This document shows, piece by piece, positions 1-11,989 of a stretch of DNA of 64,000 nucleotides (position 1 is the stretch's first letter; each line of letters opens with the position of its first letter). A program made the translations under genes and the position numbers. The stretch spans positions 1,828,979 through 1,892,978 of the forward strand of contig NC_087383.1 in NCBI RefSeq assembly GCF_963675165.1. Reading direction: 5' to 3'. Under the pieces are notes generated by a model, which did no database searches, was not told where the DNA came from, and was given only the letters and a program-made list of their open reading frames with translations. Source of the DNA: Halichondria panicea. Its lineage: Eukaryota > Porifera > Demospongiae > Suberitida > Halichondriidae.

Positions 1-175
1 CCAAGCTGTAAACGTAACATGAGAGCAGAGGTTTTTACAGTAGAGGCTGGCCAGATGTGAAGTAATTATTAAACAACCACACCCTCTCACAGCTAAAGGG
101 AGTGGTCCACTGCAGGGAACTAGTAAGCAAACTCTGGCAAGTAAACAAACTAGATGTACGTACATGTACGTTGGA
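1..175. other. EFR3-NLR head-to-head spacer, left part cut by window edge
   Basis: This stretch matches the spacer between EFR3-1 and NLR4 (about 35905-36102): both contain GAGCAGAGGTTTTTAC, then TTATTAAACAACCACACC and CTCACAGCTAAAGGGAGTGG, and end just before the NLR start codon. It therefore probably holds the NLR1 promoter, and a further - strand EFR3 copy is expected just left of the window. No TATA box or other defined core promoter element is obvious. Confidence 0.6.
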
Positions 176-3100
176 ATGGCCGCTAAAGAGCAAAATCAAG
201 GTAATCTAAGTCCTTGAATGATTCAGTTAGATTAGTACACACAATTACACATGACACATGCCCTAGCTAGCTCGCTCGGGATCTAGATCTTGGTTCTACT
301 ATACTGACATCAGCACTAGATCTATACCTATATCATCTATGGTTCTACACCACTTTCACCTTTGGTAGTATAACATCTATTGTACGTATGACGTGCATAG
401 ACAGATATTAGAGTCCACTGACTCACTGCTGCAAAATTATTACTATTTTTAATAGTGAATTCCCTCAGAGCTCACAATTGATGATCTGAAGACAGAATTG
501 AAACTGACTGATGAGCAGCTCAATACCGCAATAAAGGAACCAGATCTACCCGAGTTAGCAGCATGTTTCGATAACACTGATGACTATCTTGAAAAGCTGG
601 AGCTATCACCTGGACAGAAAACTGACGTCAGCGAAGTGAAGGCTAAAACACGTCTAAATCGCACTCAAGCCGGAATGAAACTTGCCCTAGAATACTGGCA
701 GAACAAGAACCAACTACAAGCCACCTTCCAAGCTCTGCTACTCATCATACTCTCTCAGCTCAAAGGAGACGTTGCTGTTCAAGTGTGCAAGTATTTGTCT
801 GACAAATGTGAGTCTGTCATGTGAGAGTGTGGTCATTGTGGTACCATACGTTGTGGGAGTGATTGCAACCGAATAAGGTAATTGCTATTGTTACACATAC
901 AATTCTGTATTAACTATCACCAGGAATGGTACTCACTTATTGTTTTGTTTCCCCAGACTCCACCACCTCGTGTCCCCCCTCCCGAGAGAGGGTCTTGCTG
1001 AACCACAAGTTGTCCTCGTACAGGGACTACCTACAAAGTCGCTACAGAACACAAGTATCCACATCATCCACACAATGGCCTCCTGTTCCAACAAACAAAG
1101 TCTTCAAACTGGCCATGATTCAGAAGGAGAAAATACAGAGAGGAAGAATCGACGATGAATTTGTTAGGCTATCAATCACAGGAAAAATCGACGATATTTT
1201 ACTTCAAAAAACTCCGGTTAACTTGACAAACATTTTCTCTGAGATTGGGGATAGACGAAACTTTGTGTTGATTGAAGGAGCTCCCGGCTCTGGCAAGAGC
1301 ACCCTTGCTCTACACATCTGTCAGGAGTGGGCAAAGGGGAAACTGTTCCAAAAGTTCGATATTGCAATCCTCGTGAAACTGAGAGATCCACTTGTTAGAG
1401 AAGCGAAGACAATTGCTGACGTACTTCCCTGCATTGATACGGCCGTGGCTAACAAGACAGAGGCAGTTATAAAATCACTGTATGGCAAAGGTGTACTGTG
1501 GGTGCTAGACGGATGGGACGAGCTTCCTTTTGACCTCCCTAGAGACTCAATCATCAACAAACTAATCCGACCAGACATGTCACAAAAAGGAGCCCTACAC
1601 GAATCAGCTGTGATTGTAACATCTCGACCGTCATCTTCAGCTGAGCTCCACCCACTAGTCTCGTCCAGGGTGGAGGTGTTGGGGTTCACTCCACATCAAC
1701 TAGAACAGTATTTTACCGAGTGTCTGAATGGTGACTCACAAGCTGTGCAGACTCTACTGGAGAGAATTCGAGAGAACCCAGTGGTAGAAGGTAGCTGCTA
1801 CCTCCCCCTCAATGCTTCCATTGTCGTTAATTGCTTCCTTTCTGACAACCACTCCCTCCCAACATCCAACCACGGGATATTCACATCAGTGGTCCAGAGC
1901 TCTCTCAAGAGATACCTAAAGGAGAAGTTGAGGAAGACCACTCCAGTGGGAGACATCACATCCCCAGACTCACTGCCCTCGGAAATCAGAACACAGACCG
2001 TACAAATGTGTCAACTTGCATATCATGGGATCGAACAAAATAAAGTGACATTTACTGACAGTGATTTGGCCGCACTTCACATTACGAAGGAGATTTCAAA
2101 CGTTGGATTATTACAAACTGTTCCCAGCATCATTAGCGATGGTGATCTGGTTTACTACTGCTTTCTCCACCTGTCTATTCAAGAGCTACTAGCAGCAATC
2201 CACATCTCTCTCATGCCTCCCAAGCAACAAATTTCTGTATTCCAGAAGCTCTTCGGGAATCCTCGATTCAGTGCAGTCTTCCAGTTTTATGCTGGTATCA
2301 CCAAACTGAGTACTAGTAGACCAATCCTCAGCTTGCTACCTCGATTCTTGTGTCCAGTTCCAGCCACTGTTTTTGATCTGGTCAGAAAGGTTGTCAAAAA
2401 TGAGAAAGAGAAAGAGTATGGTGAGCCGAAGTCCCTTTTGTTGTCCCTCATCAATTGTTTGTACGAAGCTGAAGACTCGTCACTGTGTGTGTTTGTGGCT
2501 AATCTTCTTAATCACAATCTACATCTTGATAACACTGCAATGAATCCTATTGACTGCCTCTCTGTTGGATATTTCGCATCAGTTTGTTCCAACACCAGTA
2601 ATGGATTCACACTTAGTCTCAGAAGTTGCTCTATTAGTGACCAAGGCTGCAAATTTCTGGCCCGAGGACTTTCCAAGTGTCCCAACTCTAATAATGATAT
2701 TCCTACAGAAGGGATACACATCGCTGAGATTATCGAGAACACTAGTTCAATATCTAAATTGGTTTTGTCTAATAATGCCATTGGTAACAGTGGACTTGGC
2801 ACACTCTGTGCGGCCTTGTCCACTAACACATCATTAAAGAGCCTGGACCTGCAAAAGTGCTCACTAACAATATCAGACGACAATGGAGCTGCCCTCTATC
2901 AACTTCTGAATACAAACAATTCCCTCGAACATCTTAATTTGTCTGGTAACACAGTGACTAGCTGTCGTCACATTGCTGCTGGACTTGCAGTCAATAAGAC
3001 TTTGAGAAGATTGGACTTGGGTTTCTGTGAACTGACTGATCAGAGTATCGAGGAGCTATCAACTGGACTGATCAACAAGATTAAAACACTGTACATATGG

Positions 3101-3277
3101 GGTAATACCTCAATAACAGAAGATGGAATGAAGACGCTTGCCAGACATCTAACCACCCACTGCTCTGAACTGACACGATTGTTGATACCCGACCACCTAA
3201 GATTCTGTATCTGGACAGTATTCAGGGATGCTAACAAAGAGAGGAAGAGAAATGGACTACCCGAGATTTATGTGTGA
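176..3277 (+). CDS. NLR1: Death-NACHT-LRR receptor (NOD-like), complete
   Basis: Three coding exons: 176-200 (MAAKEQNQ plus one base), 469-807 and 957-3277, joined by GT-AG introns that are both phase 1. They give 894 residues. Exon 2 encodes a Death-like helical domain (about residues 9-120; LPELAACFD, YLEKLELSPGQ, ALEYWQNKN). Exon 3 encodes a NACHT module: Walker A GAPGSGKS at about 229-236, Walker B VLWVLDGWDEL at about 301-311, sensor VIVTSRP near 340, and a winged-helix type motif YCFLHLSIQELLAA near 520-535. Ribonuclease-inhibitor-type LRRs follow from about residue 670 (LVLSNNAIG, LDLQKCSL, LNLSGNTV, LDLGFCEL). This is the architecture of sponge NLRs, expected to be cytosolic pattern receptors that signal by Death-domain contacts. 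No signal peptide or membrane segment is seen. Ligand and partner are unknown. The internal ATG at 926 lies in intron 2 and is not used in this model. Confidence 0.9.
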
Positions 3278-3929
3278 TAATTGTTGTTTACCCGAGATTA
3301 ATTATGTTTATTAATTGATTGATTATTAATTGTGTATTCATTAGATTATTAATTTATAATTAATTGATTATTATTAATAATTAATGTTTAGTTATAATTA
3401 TATTATGATTATTGTTGTTATTAATTAATTAATAAATGTTAATTAATTTGTTGTGTTATGCATCTAATCTCTATCATTGGTCAATATAATTATAGCACAT
3501 GTACAGATGGTGACGAGTGAATTCAATGCTTCCTACTGACACGGAGAGCATGTCATGCACTAGCTGTATGTATGTAACTGAATACACTATTGTAATAATG
3601 CTATAATCTCCACCTAGCTAGCCTCCTTCACAGGCTTTCAAGAGAAGTGCGGCCTGGGCCGGGATCGAGGCTAATCTCGACATGATCTACTTTTGACAAT
3701 AATTATATTACTAGGGCAATTTACAAAACAGTTAGTGTACAGAAGACTAGAAATATGTCGGCACATTACATAACAATTACCTAAAAACAAATCAGTTGGA
3801 ATTGGTCAATATAGCACAGTAATAATGATGGTTTAAATTCTACAGTGTCACAGAGAGCACATGCACTGTACGTATAAAACTGTCAATGAATGTAGTGGAA
3901 ATCCAATTTAACGCTCTGTCGATTTTTGT
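3278..3929. other. NLR 3' flank with polyadenylation signal, shared by NLR1, NLR3 and NLR4
   Basis: AT-rich 3' region of TTAATTAAT-type runs. AATAAA at 3431-3436 is followed by a GT-rich stretch (TTTGTTGTGTTATG), a plausible polyA signal; the same signal occurs at 26800-26805 and 39695-39700 after NLR3 and NLR4. The remainder (to about 3900) is nearly identical in the three copies. It includes a repeat end, GGCCGGGATCGAGGCTAA near 3658, that resembles in reverse orientation the repeat at 20478-20520. No gene is seen. Confidence 0.65.
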
Positions 3930-5490
3930 TTATAGGAAGATGAGCAGATTAACGTTCACTTTGGCCCTTCCAAACATCTTCATGATTGCCAGGCCCTCAT
4001 ATTGCAGCTGAAGGAGGTCCTGTGTGGGGAGAAGAGAGGGCAGTGAAACACTTCAACTGGTATAAGACAAAGAATGCATGTATTTGTAAGACAAATGAAT
4101 ACATGTACTTACATACACAGTACAAGCATACCAACACTATACCTGACACAAGGCAGTAAACTTCTTAAACACTTTACGTACCTACCAAATTAATTCTACC
4201 TGTACACACACCCTCACCTGGAGGACCAGCTCCACCTTCTCTATCTGCTTGACGTGATCTCAAACACAATACTTTCGAACCTGAACCTGGGCGAGTAAGA
4301 AATAATGTTCACATAATTATAGCATAACGTTGCACATAAGATCAAGGCCGTAAGCAAGCGGTCAGGCTGGTCAGGTTTTGGCCTAATCACTTTTTGCAGC
4401 TCTGTAGGTAATGGTCGTAAATATTGTGAGTGATAATGCGCATGCATGCTGTTTTGGTGAGGAAAAGTGATGACCTTTTCTGAGGTAAAAATTCACCACT
4501 GTACAAAAGTTCCAATAGCAGAAAAGCAGCTGACCTTTAATTGCAAGTTGGCCTGACCACTTTAAAGTTGCTTGCTACGCCCCTGCATGAAGATTGGGGC
4601 ATAAAAATAAGTCAATAGCCTCACACTGGAGGAATTGTTAAAGTCTAGATTAGTAGTATAGTCTGAGCTTCAGTCAAACAGTGGACAAAGTACGTACCAG
4701 AGCAATTAATGGCACATGTGATGATGATCATGTTGTTTAATAGAAGTATGCTTGTATAACGGCTACTCAAGTATACGGAGACTCACAGAGTGGGTGGAGC
4801 ATATCTCCATGAACGCTGATGTATGGATGATTGGCTTGGTCACGTCAGAGTACTTGTCGCTACCCAGCCTTCTGTCCAGGGGGTCCACTGTCGATGCTCG
4901 CAAGAACTCTCTGTGGGGGGTACAATGGGTGTATGTATATTCATACCCTCTGCATGGCAACGAAAATAGGTAATGTGCAATTTAGATCATACGATACTTT
5001 AGTAGAAGGTAGAAACACACATGGCATCATCACATGACCATCATTCGTACATACACACTTTCAACTATTTGACTACAAATTCAGTTTTGGTTTTCACATT
5101 TCTTATACCTAAACTTCTTGAAGACGTCCGAGTGTACGGGTTCATTACTGACAGGGCAGCACTCTCAGCCTCAAACTGTGCAAAGGAACAGGAAAAACAC
5201 GATAAACTCTTAAACCAACAGACAATAATCATGGAAAGTTAATAATTTTTTGCTGATTTGGCGTTTTTTACCAACAAATAATATCTAGTCCAGTACTAAT
5301 TTAATGTACATAGATGCAGTGCATAATGTAGGCCATAATCTGTACAGGTATGCTGTACCACTTTTATTACCTGTTGTTTGTAGCACTCAAATATCTACCC
5401 CATCGGCACACTGCTCTGCTCCAACTCCTCACAGCGATCCAGTGCCTTCTTGAGCTCTTCCTCCATCACAAGTCTCTCTTGCACAGCAGA
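3930..5490 (-). pseudogene. CCX-1, 3' half of an unidentified coiled-coil gene
   Basis: Reading the - strand, five exon-like blocks have AG/GT borders in order: 5490-5383 (SAVQERLVMEEELKKALD, charged heptad-like coiled coil, then a TAG), 5175-5109 (FEAESAALSVMNPYTRTS), 4910-4787 (EFLRASTVDPLDRRLG, then DVTKPIIHTSAFMEIC), about 4255-4211 (QIEKVELVLQ, upstream part degenerate), and the last exon 4019-3930 (DLLQLQYEGLAIMKMFG, then VNVNLLIFL and stop). The same blocks in the same order recur in at least four other places in the window, so they belong to one gene. I do not recognise the protein family. This copy has a stop in the coiled-coil exon and a 1-bp loss shortening the last exon compared with the copy at 27261. 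The 5' exons lie at 10429-11971. Confidence 0.45.
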
Positions 5491-6740
5491 CTGGGTAATA
5501 GATTGCATGGTGGTCATGTACACACACACAGGTATACAGATACAACCATCACAGCATCGTGGTAGTGGTACAGTAGTTATAATAAAGGTACAGTAGACTC
5601 TCGCTATTCCGACTCTCTGAAGTAAGGCCTGAAATGTGGCCAACTCGCTATTCTGTATACCTATCTGTATATTTTGCATTTTTGCGAACTCAAATTGCAT
5701 GGTGGTCGATCATGTACACACACACACACAGGTAATACAACCACCATGTGGTAGTGGTACAGCTGTTTGCTCACTGCATTACCACAAAACAACAAAATAC
5801 CATACAATGTTGCTATGCAAACAACATGTGGTCCTAAGCAATGATGGCTTCTAGCACTTGTATGTTAAATGGGTACTTTTTGAGGGTTACAAAAATGTCT
5901 AATCTGCGAGACCCTCAAAAATTACCCGCTATAAGGTGGCCATCAATATTATAGTAAATGCTCTCACGATCTACTCTTAGTGGTATAATTTTTATATGGA
6001 AACTAACATACAAATGAAAGCACCGCGGGTGCTGATGCCTCGGTGGAGATGCCAAAGCTACATAAAATAAAGCTACTAGAGTCTAATAGCTTTTATACAC
6101 ATGACATGATGAACAATTAATTTTGCTGCATGCAAACTCAAGGAGTGGGTAATGATCGACCATGATTGTTGTTAAAAACAATCGATGCCAAAAGTTCAAG
6201 TCTAAAATTAATGGCTGCATTAGCAGAGCCTTGCAGCTCTCTTCTCACTCTTGCAGCTACCAATAGCTAGCGTTCTAGTGCAGAGCTAACTACTAAGTAG
6301 AGTAGCAACACTCGGTAAACAAGTTTGGCTACGTGCTCTTCTGAAAAGGCTGCAATGGCATTCCAAGTAAGCAAAACTAGGCATAACTCGAGAACGAAGC
6401 ATTATTTTGCAAATCCACGAATTAAAATCCAAGTAAACATGACTAGAAGCCTATAGAAACTCTTACTTGCACTTGATTCACCCTTGAGCAGCTGTAGCAG
6501 TCTACACAGACAGACACACACACACACACACACACACAGACAACTACCGTATACCTCGCTTGCGCATGCGCACCGAGGCATAATTATGGTGAGGATCTGA
6601 AATGGAGAATGGGCGGGGACTAGCTTGCATATACCAGCAGATATGATATACATGTAGCTACTAACCGTCCACTGAATGTATGGAAAGCAGTGTGAAGGCT
6701 GAAGAAACTGTTAGTACGAAGTACTGCAAAGGACATCAAA
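5491..6740. other. Repeat-rich spacer with MITE remnants and CA runs
   Basis: No gene is seen. Contents: CA repeats at 5521-5532, 5717-5731 and 6513-6537; the left end only of a pogo-like MITE starting at 5591 (CAGTAGACTCTCGCTATTCC), whose right end is absent; and around 5866-5935 the right part of a repeat family ending ACCCGCTATAAGG. The 5700-5850 block recurs at 29090-29240, 41970-42120 and 42930-43080. From 6130 to 6700 the sequence appears unique within the window. Confidence 0.5.
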
Positions 6741-8024
6741 CAGTGCATGTACATAGTGGGGACCATAGGCAGTGCATGTAAATAGTGGGGCCATAGGCAG
6801 TGCATGTACACAGTGGGACCATAGGCAGTGCACGTACACAGTGGGACCATAGGCAGTGCACGTACACAGTGGGACCATAGGCAGTGCACGTACACAGTGG
6901 GACCATAGGCAGTGCACGTACACAGTGGGAACATAGGCAGTGCATGTACACAGTGGGAACATAGGCAGTGCATGTACACAGTGGGGCCATAGGCAGTGCA
7001 TGTACACAGTGGGGCCATAGGCAGTGCATGTACACAGTGGGGCCATAGGCAGTGCATGTACACAGTGGGGCCATAGGCAGTGCATGTACATAGTGGGGCC
7101 ATAGGCAGTGCACGTACATAGTGGGACCATAGGCAGTCCATGTACATAGTGGGACCATAGGCAGTGCATGTACATAGTGGGACCATAAGCAGTGCATGTA
7201 CATAGTGGGACCATAGGCAGTGCATGTACATAGTGGGACCATAAGCAGTGCATGTACATAGTGGGACCATAGGCAGTGCATGTACATAGTGGGGCCATAG
7301 GCAGTGCATGTACACAGTGGGACCATAAGCAGTGCATGTACATAGTGGGGCCATAGGCAGTGCATGTACATAGTGGGACCATAGGCAGTGCATGTACATA
7401 GTGGGACCATAGGCAGTGCATGTACATAGAGGGACCATAGGCAGTGCATGTACATAGTGGGACCATAGGCAGTGCATGTACATAGTGGGACCATAGGCAG
7501 TGCATGTACATAGTGGGACCATAGGCAGTGCATGTACATAGTGGGACCATAAGCAGTGCATGTACATAGTGGGACCATAGGCAGTGCATGTACATAGTGG
7601 GACCATAGGCAGTGCATGTACATAGTGGGACCATAAGCAGTGCATGTACATAGTGGGACCATAGGCAGTGCATGTACATAGTGGGACCATAGGCAGTGCA
7701 TGTACATAGTGGGACCATAAGCAGTGCATGTACATAGTGGGACCATAGGCAGTGCATGTACATAGTGGGACCATAAGCAGTGCATGTACATAGTGGGACC
7801 ATAGGCAGTGCATGTACATAGTGGGACCATAGGCAGTGCATGTACATAGTGGGACCATAAGCAGTGCATGTACATAGTGGGACCATAGGCAGTGCATGTA
7901 CATAGTGGGACCATAGGCAGTGCATGTACATAGTGGGACCATAGGCAGTGCATGTACATAGTGGGATCATAGGCAGTGCATGTACATAGTGGGACCATAG
8001 GCAGTGCATGTACATAGTGGGACC
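6741..8024. repeat. 28-bp minisatellite array A (about 46 units)
   Basis: A tandem array whose + strand unit reads GGCAGTGCATGTACATAG followed by TGGGACCATA, 28 bp in total. The left end (6780-7080) is rich in TACACAG and CACGTAC variants and in GGGGCC; the centre and right end are more homogeneous, with scattered AAGC/AGGC alternation. Since 28 is not divisible by 3 and the unit lacks - strand stops, all three - strand frames stay open for more than 400 codons. These are reading-frame artefacts. The array lies between the two halves of CCX-1, probably in an intron. Confidence 0.95.
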
Positions 8025-8654
8025 TTTACAGGTCAAATAATTGTTGTAAATATTACAACAAAGGAGCATGCTATTAACTTGTCAATATTGATCAATGTTG
8101 ATATTGGATTGTGTGGTAGATTGTGAGAGCTTTGAAGTACTAGTTTTGCTGAGCTGCTTGACACTTGAAACTGGATTGGCTCTGGAAGCACTATTGACTT
8201 TGTACTCTTTTTTTTTTGCAGGTGATCTTAACTGCTTATTCTCCTGTTCAGCCATTGTCTGTTGGCTACTGCTTCCATCAACACCACCTTTAAAGATGCT
8301 AAGTTTAATATTACTTTCTCCAGACACAACTCATCTCTTGTGTGTCCTACTGTGTCCCTTTACCGGTCAAATTGAAGGTTTAGACCAGCTACAGCTTTTA
8401 AAGGCCACACATACTTCCATCGAGGCAAGCAGCAAGGCATAATCGACTGGTTAGTGTGTGTGTGTGTGACGTGAGTGTGCACAACCATTGTCCCACGCCC
8501 ATCTTCTAAGCTAGTCTGGCCACGCCCTCCCCAAAGAAGTCTTCATTGGGGGGCGGCGATCAAATCAAGCTAAGTTGGTGGGTTGGGCTGACCACAAATT
8601 CAAATTCAAACTAAAGTGATGACCCTTTTCCCGATTAAACGATTGACCGATAAA
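8025..8654. other. Spacer between minisatellite arrays A and B
   Basis: Non-repetitive DNA apart from a TG run (8455-8468). On the - strand, 8082-8327 gives an 81-residue Ser/Lys-rich open frame (MSGESNIKLSIFKGG start; second Met MAEQENKQLRSPAKKK). Its low-complexity, hydrophilic make-up is compatible with a small exon of the CCX intron region or with chance. No homologue is recognised, and I do not call it a gene. Confidence 0.35.
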
Positions 8655-9502
8655 TGCATGTACATAGTGGGACCATAGGCAGTGCATGTACGTAGTGGGA
8701 GCATAGGCAGTGCATGTACGTAGTGGGAGCATAGGCAGTGCATGTACGTAGTGGGACCATAGGCAGTGCATGTACATAGTGGGACCATAGGCAGTGCATG
8801 TACATAGTGGGACCATAGGCAGTGCATGTACATAGTGGGACCATAAGCAGTGCATGTAAATAGTGGGACCATAGGCAGTGCATGTACATAGTGGGACCAT
8901 AGTGGGACCATAAGCAGTGCGTGTACATAGTGGGACCATAGGCAGTGCGTGTACATGTGGGACCATAGGCAGTGCGTGTACATAGTTCCATAGGCAGTGC
9001 ATGTACATAGTGGGACCATAGGCAGTGCATGTACATAGTGGGACCATAAGCAGTGCATGTACATAGTGGGACCATAGGCAGTGCATGTACATAGTGGGAC
9101 CATAGGCAGTGCGTGTACATAGTGGGGCCATAAGCAGTGCATGTACATAGTGGGAACATAGGCAGTGCATGTACATAGTGGGACCATATAGGCAGTGCGT
9201 GTACACAGTGGGACCATAGGCAGTGCATGTACACAGTGGGACCATAAGCAGTGCATGTACATAGTGGGACCATATAGGCAGTGCGTGTACACAGTGGGAC
9301 CATAGGCAGTGCATGTACACAGTGGGACCATAAGCAGTGCACGTACATAGTGGGACCATAAGCAGTGCACGTACATAGTGGGACCATAAGCAGTGCACGT
9401 ACATAGTGGGACCATAAGCAGTGCACGTACATAGTGGGACCATAAGCAGTGCACGTACATAGTGGGACCATAGGCAGTGCATGTACATAGTGGGGCCATA
9501 AG
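8655..9502. repeat. 28-bp minisatellite array B (about 30 units)
   Basis: Same unit as array A, with more variants: GTGCGTGTAC, GTGCACGTAC, CATATAGGC insertions (9186, 9272) and partial units (8890-8912, 8978-8990). The right end (9340-9470) is a homogenised run of the GCACGTACATAG/AAGC variant. The flank 3' of the array (AAATGTTTTTTCAGG, then AACCCCCCCAAATGTTCAAC) is the same as the flank of array D at 54668, so the two arrays occupy homologous positions in duplicated segments. Confidence 0.95.
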
Positions 9503-10428
9503 CTCTGTACACACACTAGAGGTCAATTTGAGTACCTTTTCTACTTTGCTTAAAAAAATGTTTTTTCAGGTCTGCGCCCCGAACCCCCCCAAATGTTCAA
9601 CAGCGTACGGCCGTCGTCATTTCCCCCGTAGCTAAAATCCTGCTTGAAACCCTGACAATAGTGAGTATTTGTGACATACCGTATAAGTAGAGGTTGTATG
9701 GTGAAAATGTTCGTATATTTCGTACTGTAGAGCATCATACACTGTACGAAAAATAAAACTACAAAACTATTCTACAGCAATAGGCTCAACGTGGCTGTAT
9801 GAATATTTAAAATACGAAATATTTCCAGTCCTACAGTATTATAAACTCTTTAACCACAACTTTGGTAAACATAATATTATTTCTTACCTAAACTTCTTGA
9901 AGGCATGAGTGAGTGTTCGGATTCATTACTGACAGGGCATCATTCTCAGTCTCAACTCACATCAACCTCCAGCATGGGGTGGGTCGATCACAGTGACATA
10001 ACACACACAAACTGTGCAAAGATGATAAATCGGCATTACGGTAACTTAAACCAACAGATGATAAATGGACTAAAATCATGAAAACTCATGAAAACTCACT
10101 AATAATAACGAGTGTTGCAAACTGCGATGTGCTAATGCATGCCTCTCACTTATAGTTTCGATTAGGGGGGGAGGGGCTAAATGAGGCTCTTTATACTGCT
10201 AATCACAGGGGCCCCTCTTTCCGTATTCCCCCAAAACCTATAATCGCAGTCACGTGACCCCTAACCTCTAGCGTGAGAGATATGAATGGGCACGTACATG
10301 TAACATCTGCTTAACCGATACCTCGCGGATATGAGACAATAAATCTACTGCAACCTGTAAGACTAGTCTGATATACATGTACCACAGAAACAGTGTGCTT
10401 GTGTACATGCTAATTTAAAACTACTCAC
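9503..10428. other. Duplicated repeat-rich segment, matches 54669-55630
   Basis: No gene is seen. It contains the right end of a CAGGGTTTC-family element (CTTGAAACCCTG at 9643-9654) without its left end, and an AT-rich block near 9660-9860. A degenerate CCX exon (cf. FEAE exon) is at about 9895-9960. The stretch aligns over nearly its whole length with 54669-55630, which marks one border of the segmental duplication. Confidence 0.5.
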
Positions 10429-11971
10429 ATCTGCCTTGCTGTTGGCCAGTTCCAATTCTCACTCCAGCTTAGCCATGACACCCAGGTCCATGATTTGAGA
10501 CCTCTCGAGTAGCTTCTCCTCCAGCTCCCTCAGCAGGTCATCCTCTAGACATTGAATGGTCTCACTCTTCTCCTCAACCTGACAGGGGAACATCAATAAG
10601 TTGCTGCCAGGTGGAGAATACTCGACATACAACAGTGACGTGCATGTACACTCAACTACTGAATCTGGCAATGAAATTTAACGGTATTCTCCCACTTTGA
10701 AATAAAGGTCAGCTTAAACTTGGACTGTAGTAGCAAATAGTAGATCGATTTTGATTAAAGGCCAGTGAATATTCTAACCACTGCACATGTGTATCTCTCA
10801 CCTCTGTGGGTGGTGTAGGAACGAGGGAGGCCCTCTGATACTGTCTAGAGGACTGGACTTCTTCTCACTGCCAATCTAGGAGGTATGAAAACAAAATATG
10901 CATTTGGTAAAGATCTGCTCCCAAACAACATTGCAATTGATCCACATTTACAGGTAAAGGGTCATTAAAGTAAAATATGACATTTGAGCACAAACATTCC
11001 TCCTGTCACCTCCTGCTCATTCAGGAACTTCATGAACCTGGTAGGAGTGAAGTGCATCTTGAAGGACTCGTCACATGATCTTGGAGCAAAAGATACAGAC
11101 TTGGTTGAGGATTTGAGTGGGGCTAAAGTGAGAGAGGAGGTTGTGGGGGGAGGGGCCTCAGATCAGGACTGGTGGGACGTAGTGTCACGTGAAAGAAGAC
11201 TCGGACACATGGTCCTCCGTCTGGACAGCTGCTGTGAGGAGAATGAGAATTGTAAGGTACTGGAATTGAACTGTGCACAAGCACGAAATACATGTACTAT
11301 TTTATTCGCACCATGCACATAACTAACTAAAAATGCTCACCAATAAAACACCACACACCACTTGGTGTACAACATTTTAACGAATCTAAAAGTATACAAA
11401 TGAACATCTGCTCCTCTGCTCCTCTAGATAACCTGCCCAACCCTCCACATACACACTGGCTGGATCATGCATAAAGAAAATGGCATCTATTTTCACAGCG
11501 TTTGACCATCAAACGTATCAGAGAATAATCTCACGCCCATTATTGCTGATTTGCTTGAAATGCCCACCACCATCTTAGCAATGTACCAGCAAGGGGCTTT
11601 TGTTGTGAGCATCAATGGTAGGCCATGGCATTCAGTTGCTATTGATGAGTCACATGAAATGCAGGTACTCTCTGATAAGAAGATCTTAATTGGACTGTTT
11701 GTGTCTGAAATGGGAGGCTTACTACAACTTCATATCAGCTAAAGCCTACAAGGTGTTAGGGCCTTCTAAAAATATGATTTCCTCTACCAACTCAATCAAA
11801 ACTATATAAGAAACAATTTTACTTTTCCCTAGTGAGATCTCAGCTCTCTCAACTCTGGCGACCAATTACTGCTCAAATACATTCATTCTTAAAGTGATTG
11901 AGCTCACCTTTGGTAGCGCTGACTTATCACAGCTGTTGGTCCAGAACTCTGAGCTTCCCCTCGAGGTGCAA
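10429..11971 (-). pseudogene. CCX-1, 5' exons (decayed)
   Basis: Exon-like blocks on the - strand, from the 5' side: 11971-11900 (after acceptor CACTTGCAG; LHLEGKLRVL), a block ending at 11010 (SVSFAPRSCDESFKMHF, then TPTRFMKFLNEQE before GTGACA), a block near 10860-10803 (QYQRASLVPTPPTE before GTGAG), and 10578-10429 (VEEKSETIQCLEDDLLRELE, then EEKLLERSQIMD: strongly charged, heptad-like, coiled coil). In the last block this copy reads GAG TGA where the 44246-44407 copy reads through, and 11971-11900 lacks bases kept at 45735-45807. The copy is therefore probably non-functional. Family not recognised. Confidence 0.4.
11455..11742 (+). pseudogene. Decayed protein fragment, shared with 45290-45570
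   Basis: A + strand protein-like segment: FTAFDHQTYQRI, then MPTTILAMYQQGAFVVS and GRPWHSVAIDESHEM, ending HIS-stop at 11742. The frame breaks near 11520-11545. The copy at 45290-45570 reads through that spot but has a different frame break just upstream (CAGAGAGAATAA). WHSVAIDESHEM-like segments recall proteins encoded by repeated, probably mobile, gene families of invertebrate genomes, but I cannot name the family. Confidence 0.4.
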
Positions 11972-11989
11972 CTGCAAGTGACAGAAGAT

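Noticed and set aside
926-956. ATG at 926 (and equivalents at 24322, 37256) as NLR start
   Set aside because: It lies just before a TTTCCCCAG acceptor. Splicing exon 2 at AAAT/GTGAGT to the base after that AG keeps frame and yields the Death-NACHT-LRR protein in all copies.
6620-8069. Three overlapping open frames of 420-452 residues on the - strand (also 8565-9526, 51789-52739, 53602-54748)
   Set aside because: They are the three readings of the 28-bp minisatellite. All frames give the same periodic peptide, so openness follows from the unit and not from coding.
6741-9502. Possible CRISPR array (28-bp repeats)
   Set aside because: Repeats are head-to-tail with no spacers, and the surroundings are eukaryotic intron-containing genes.
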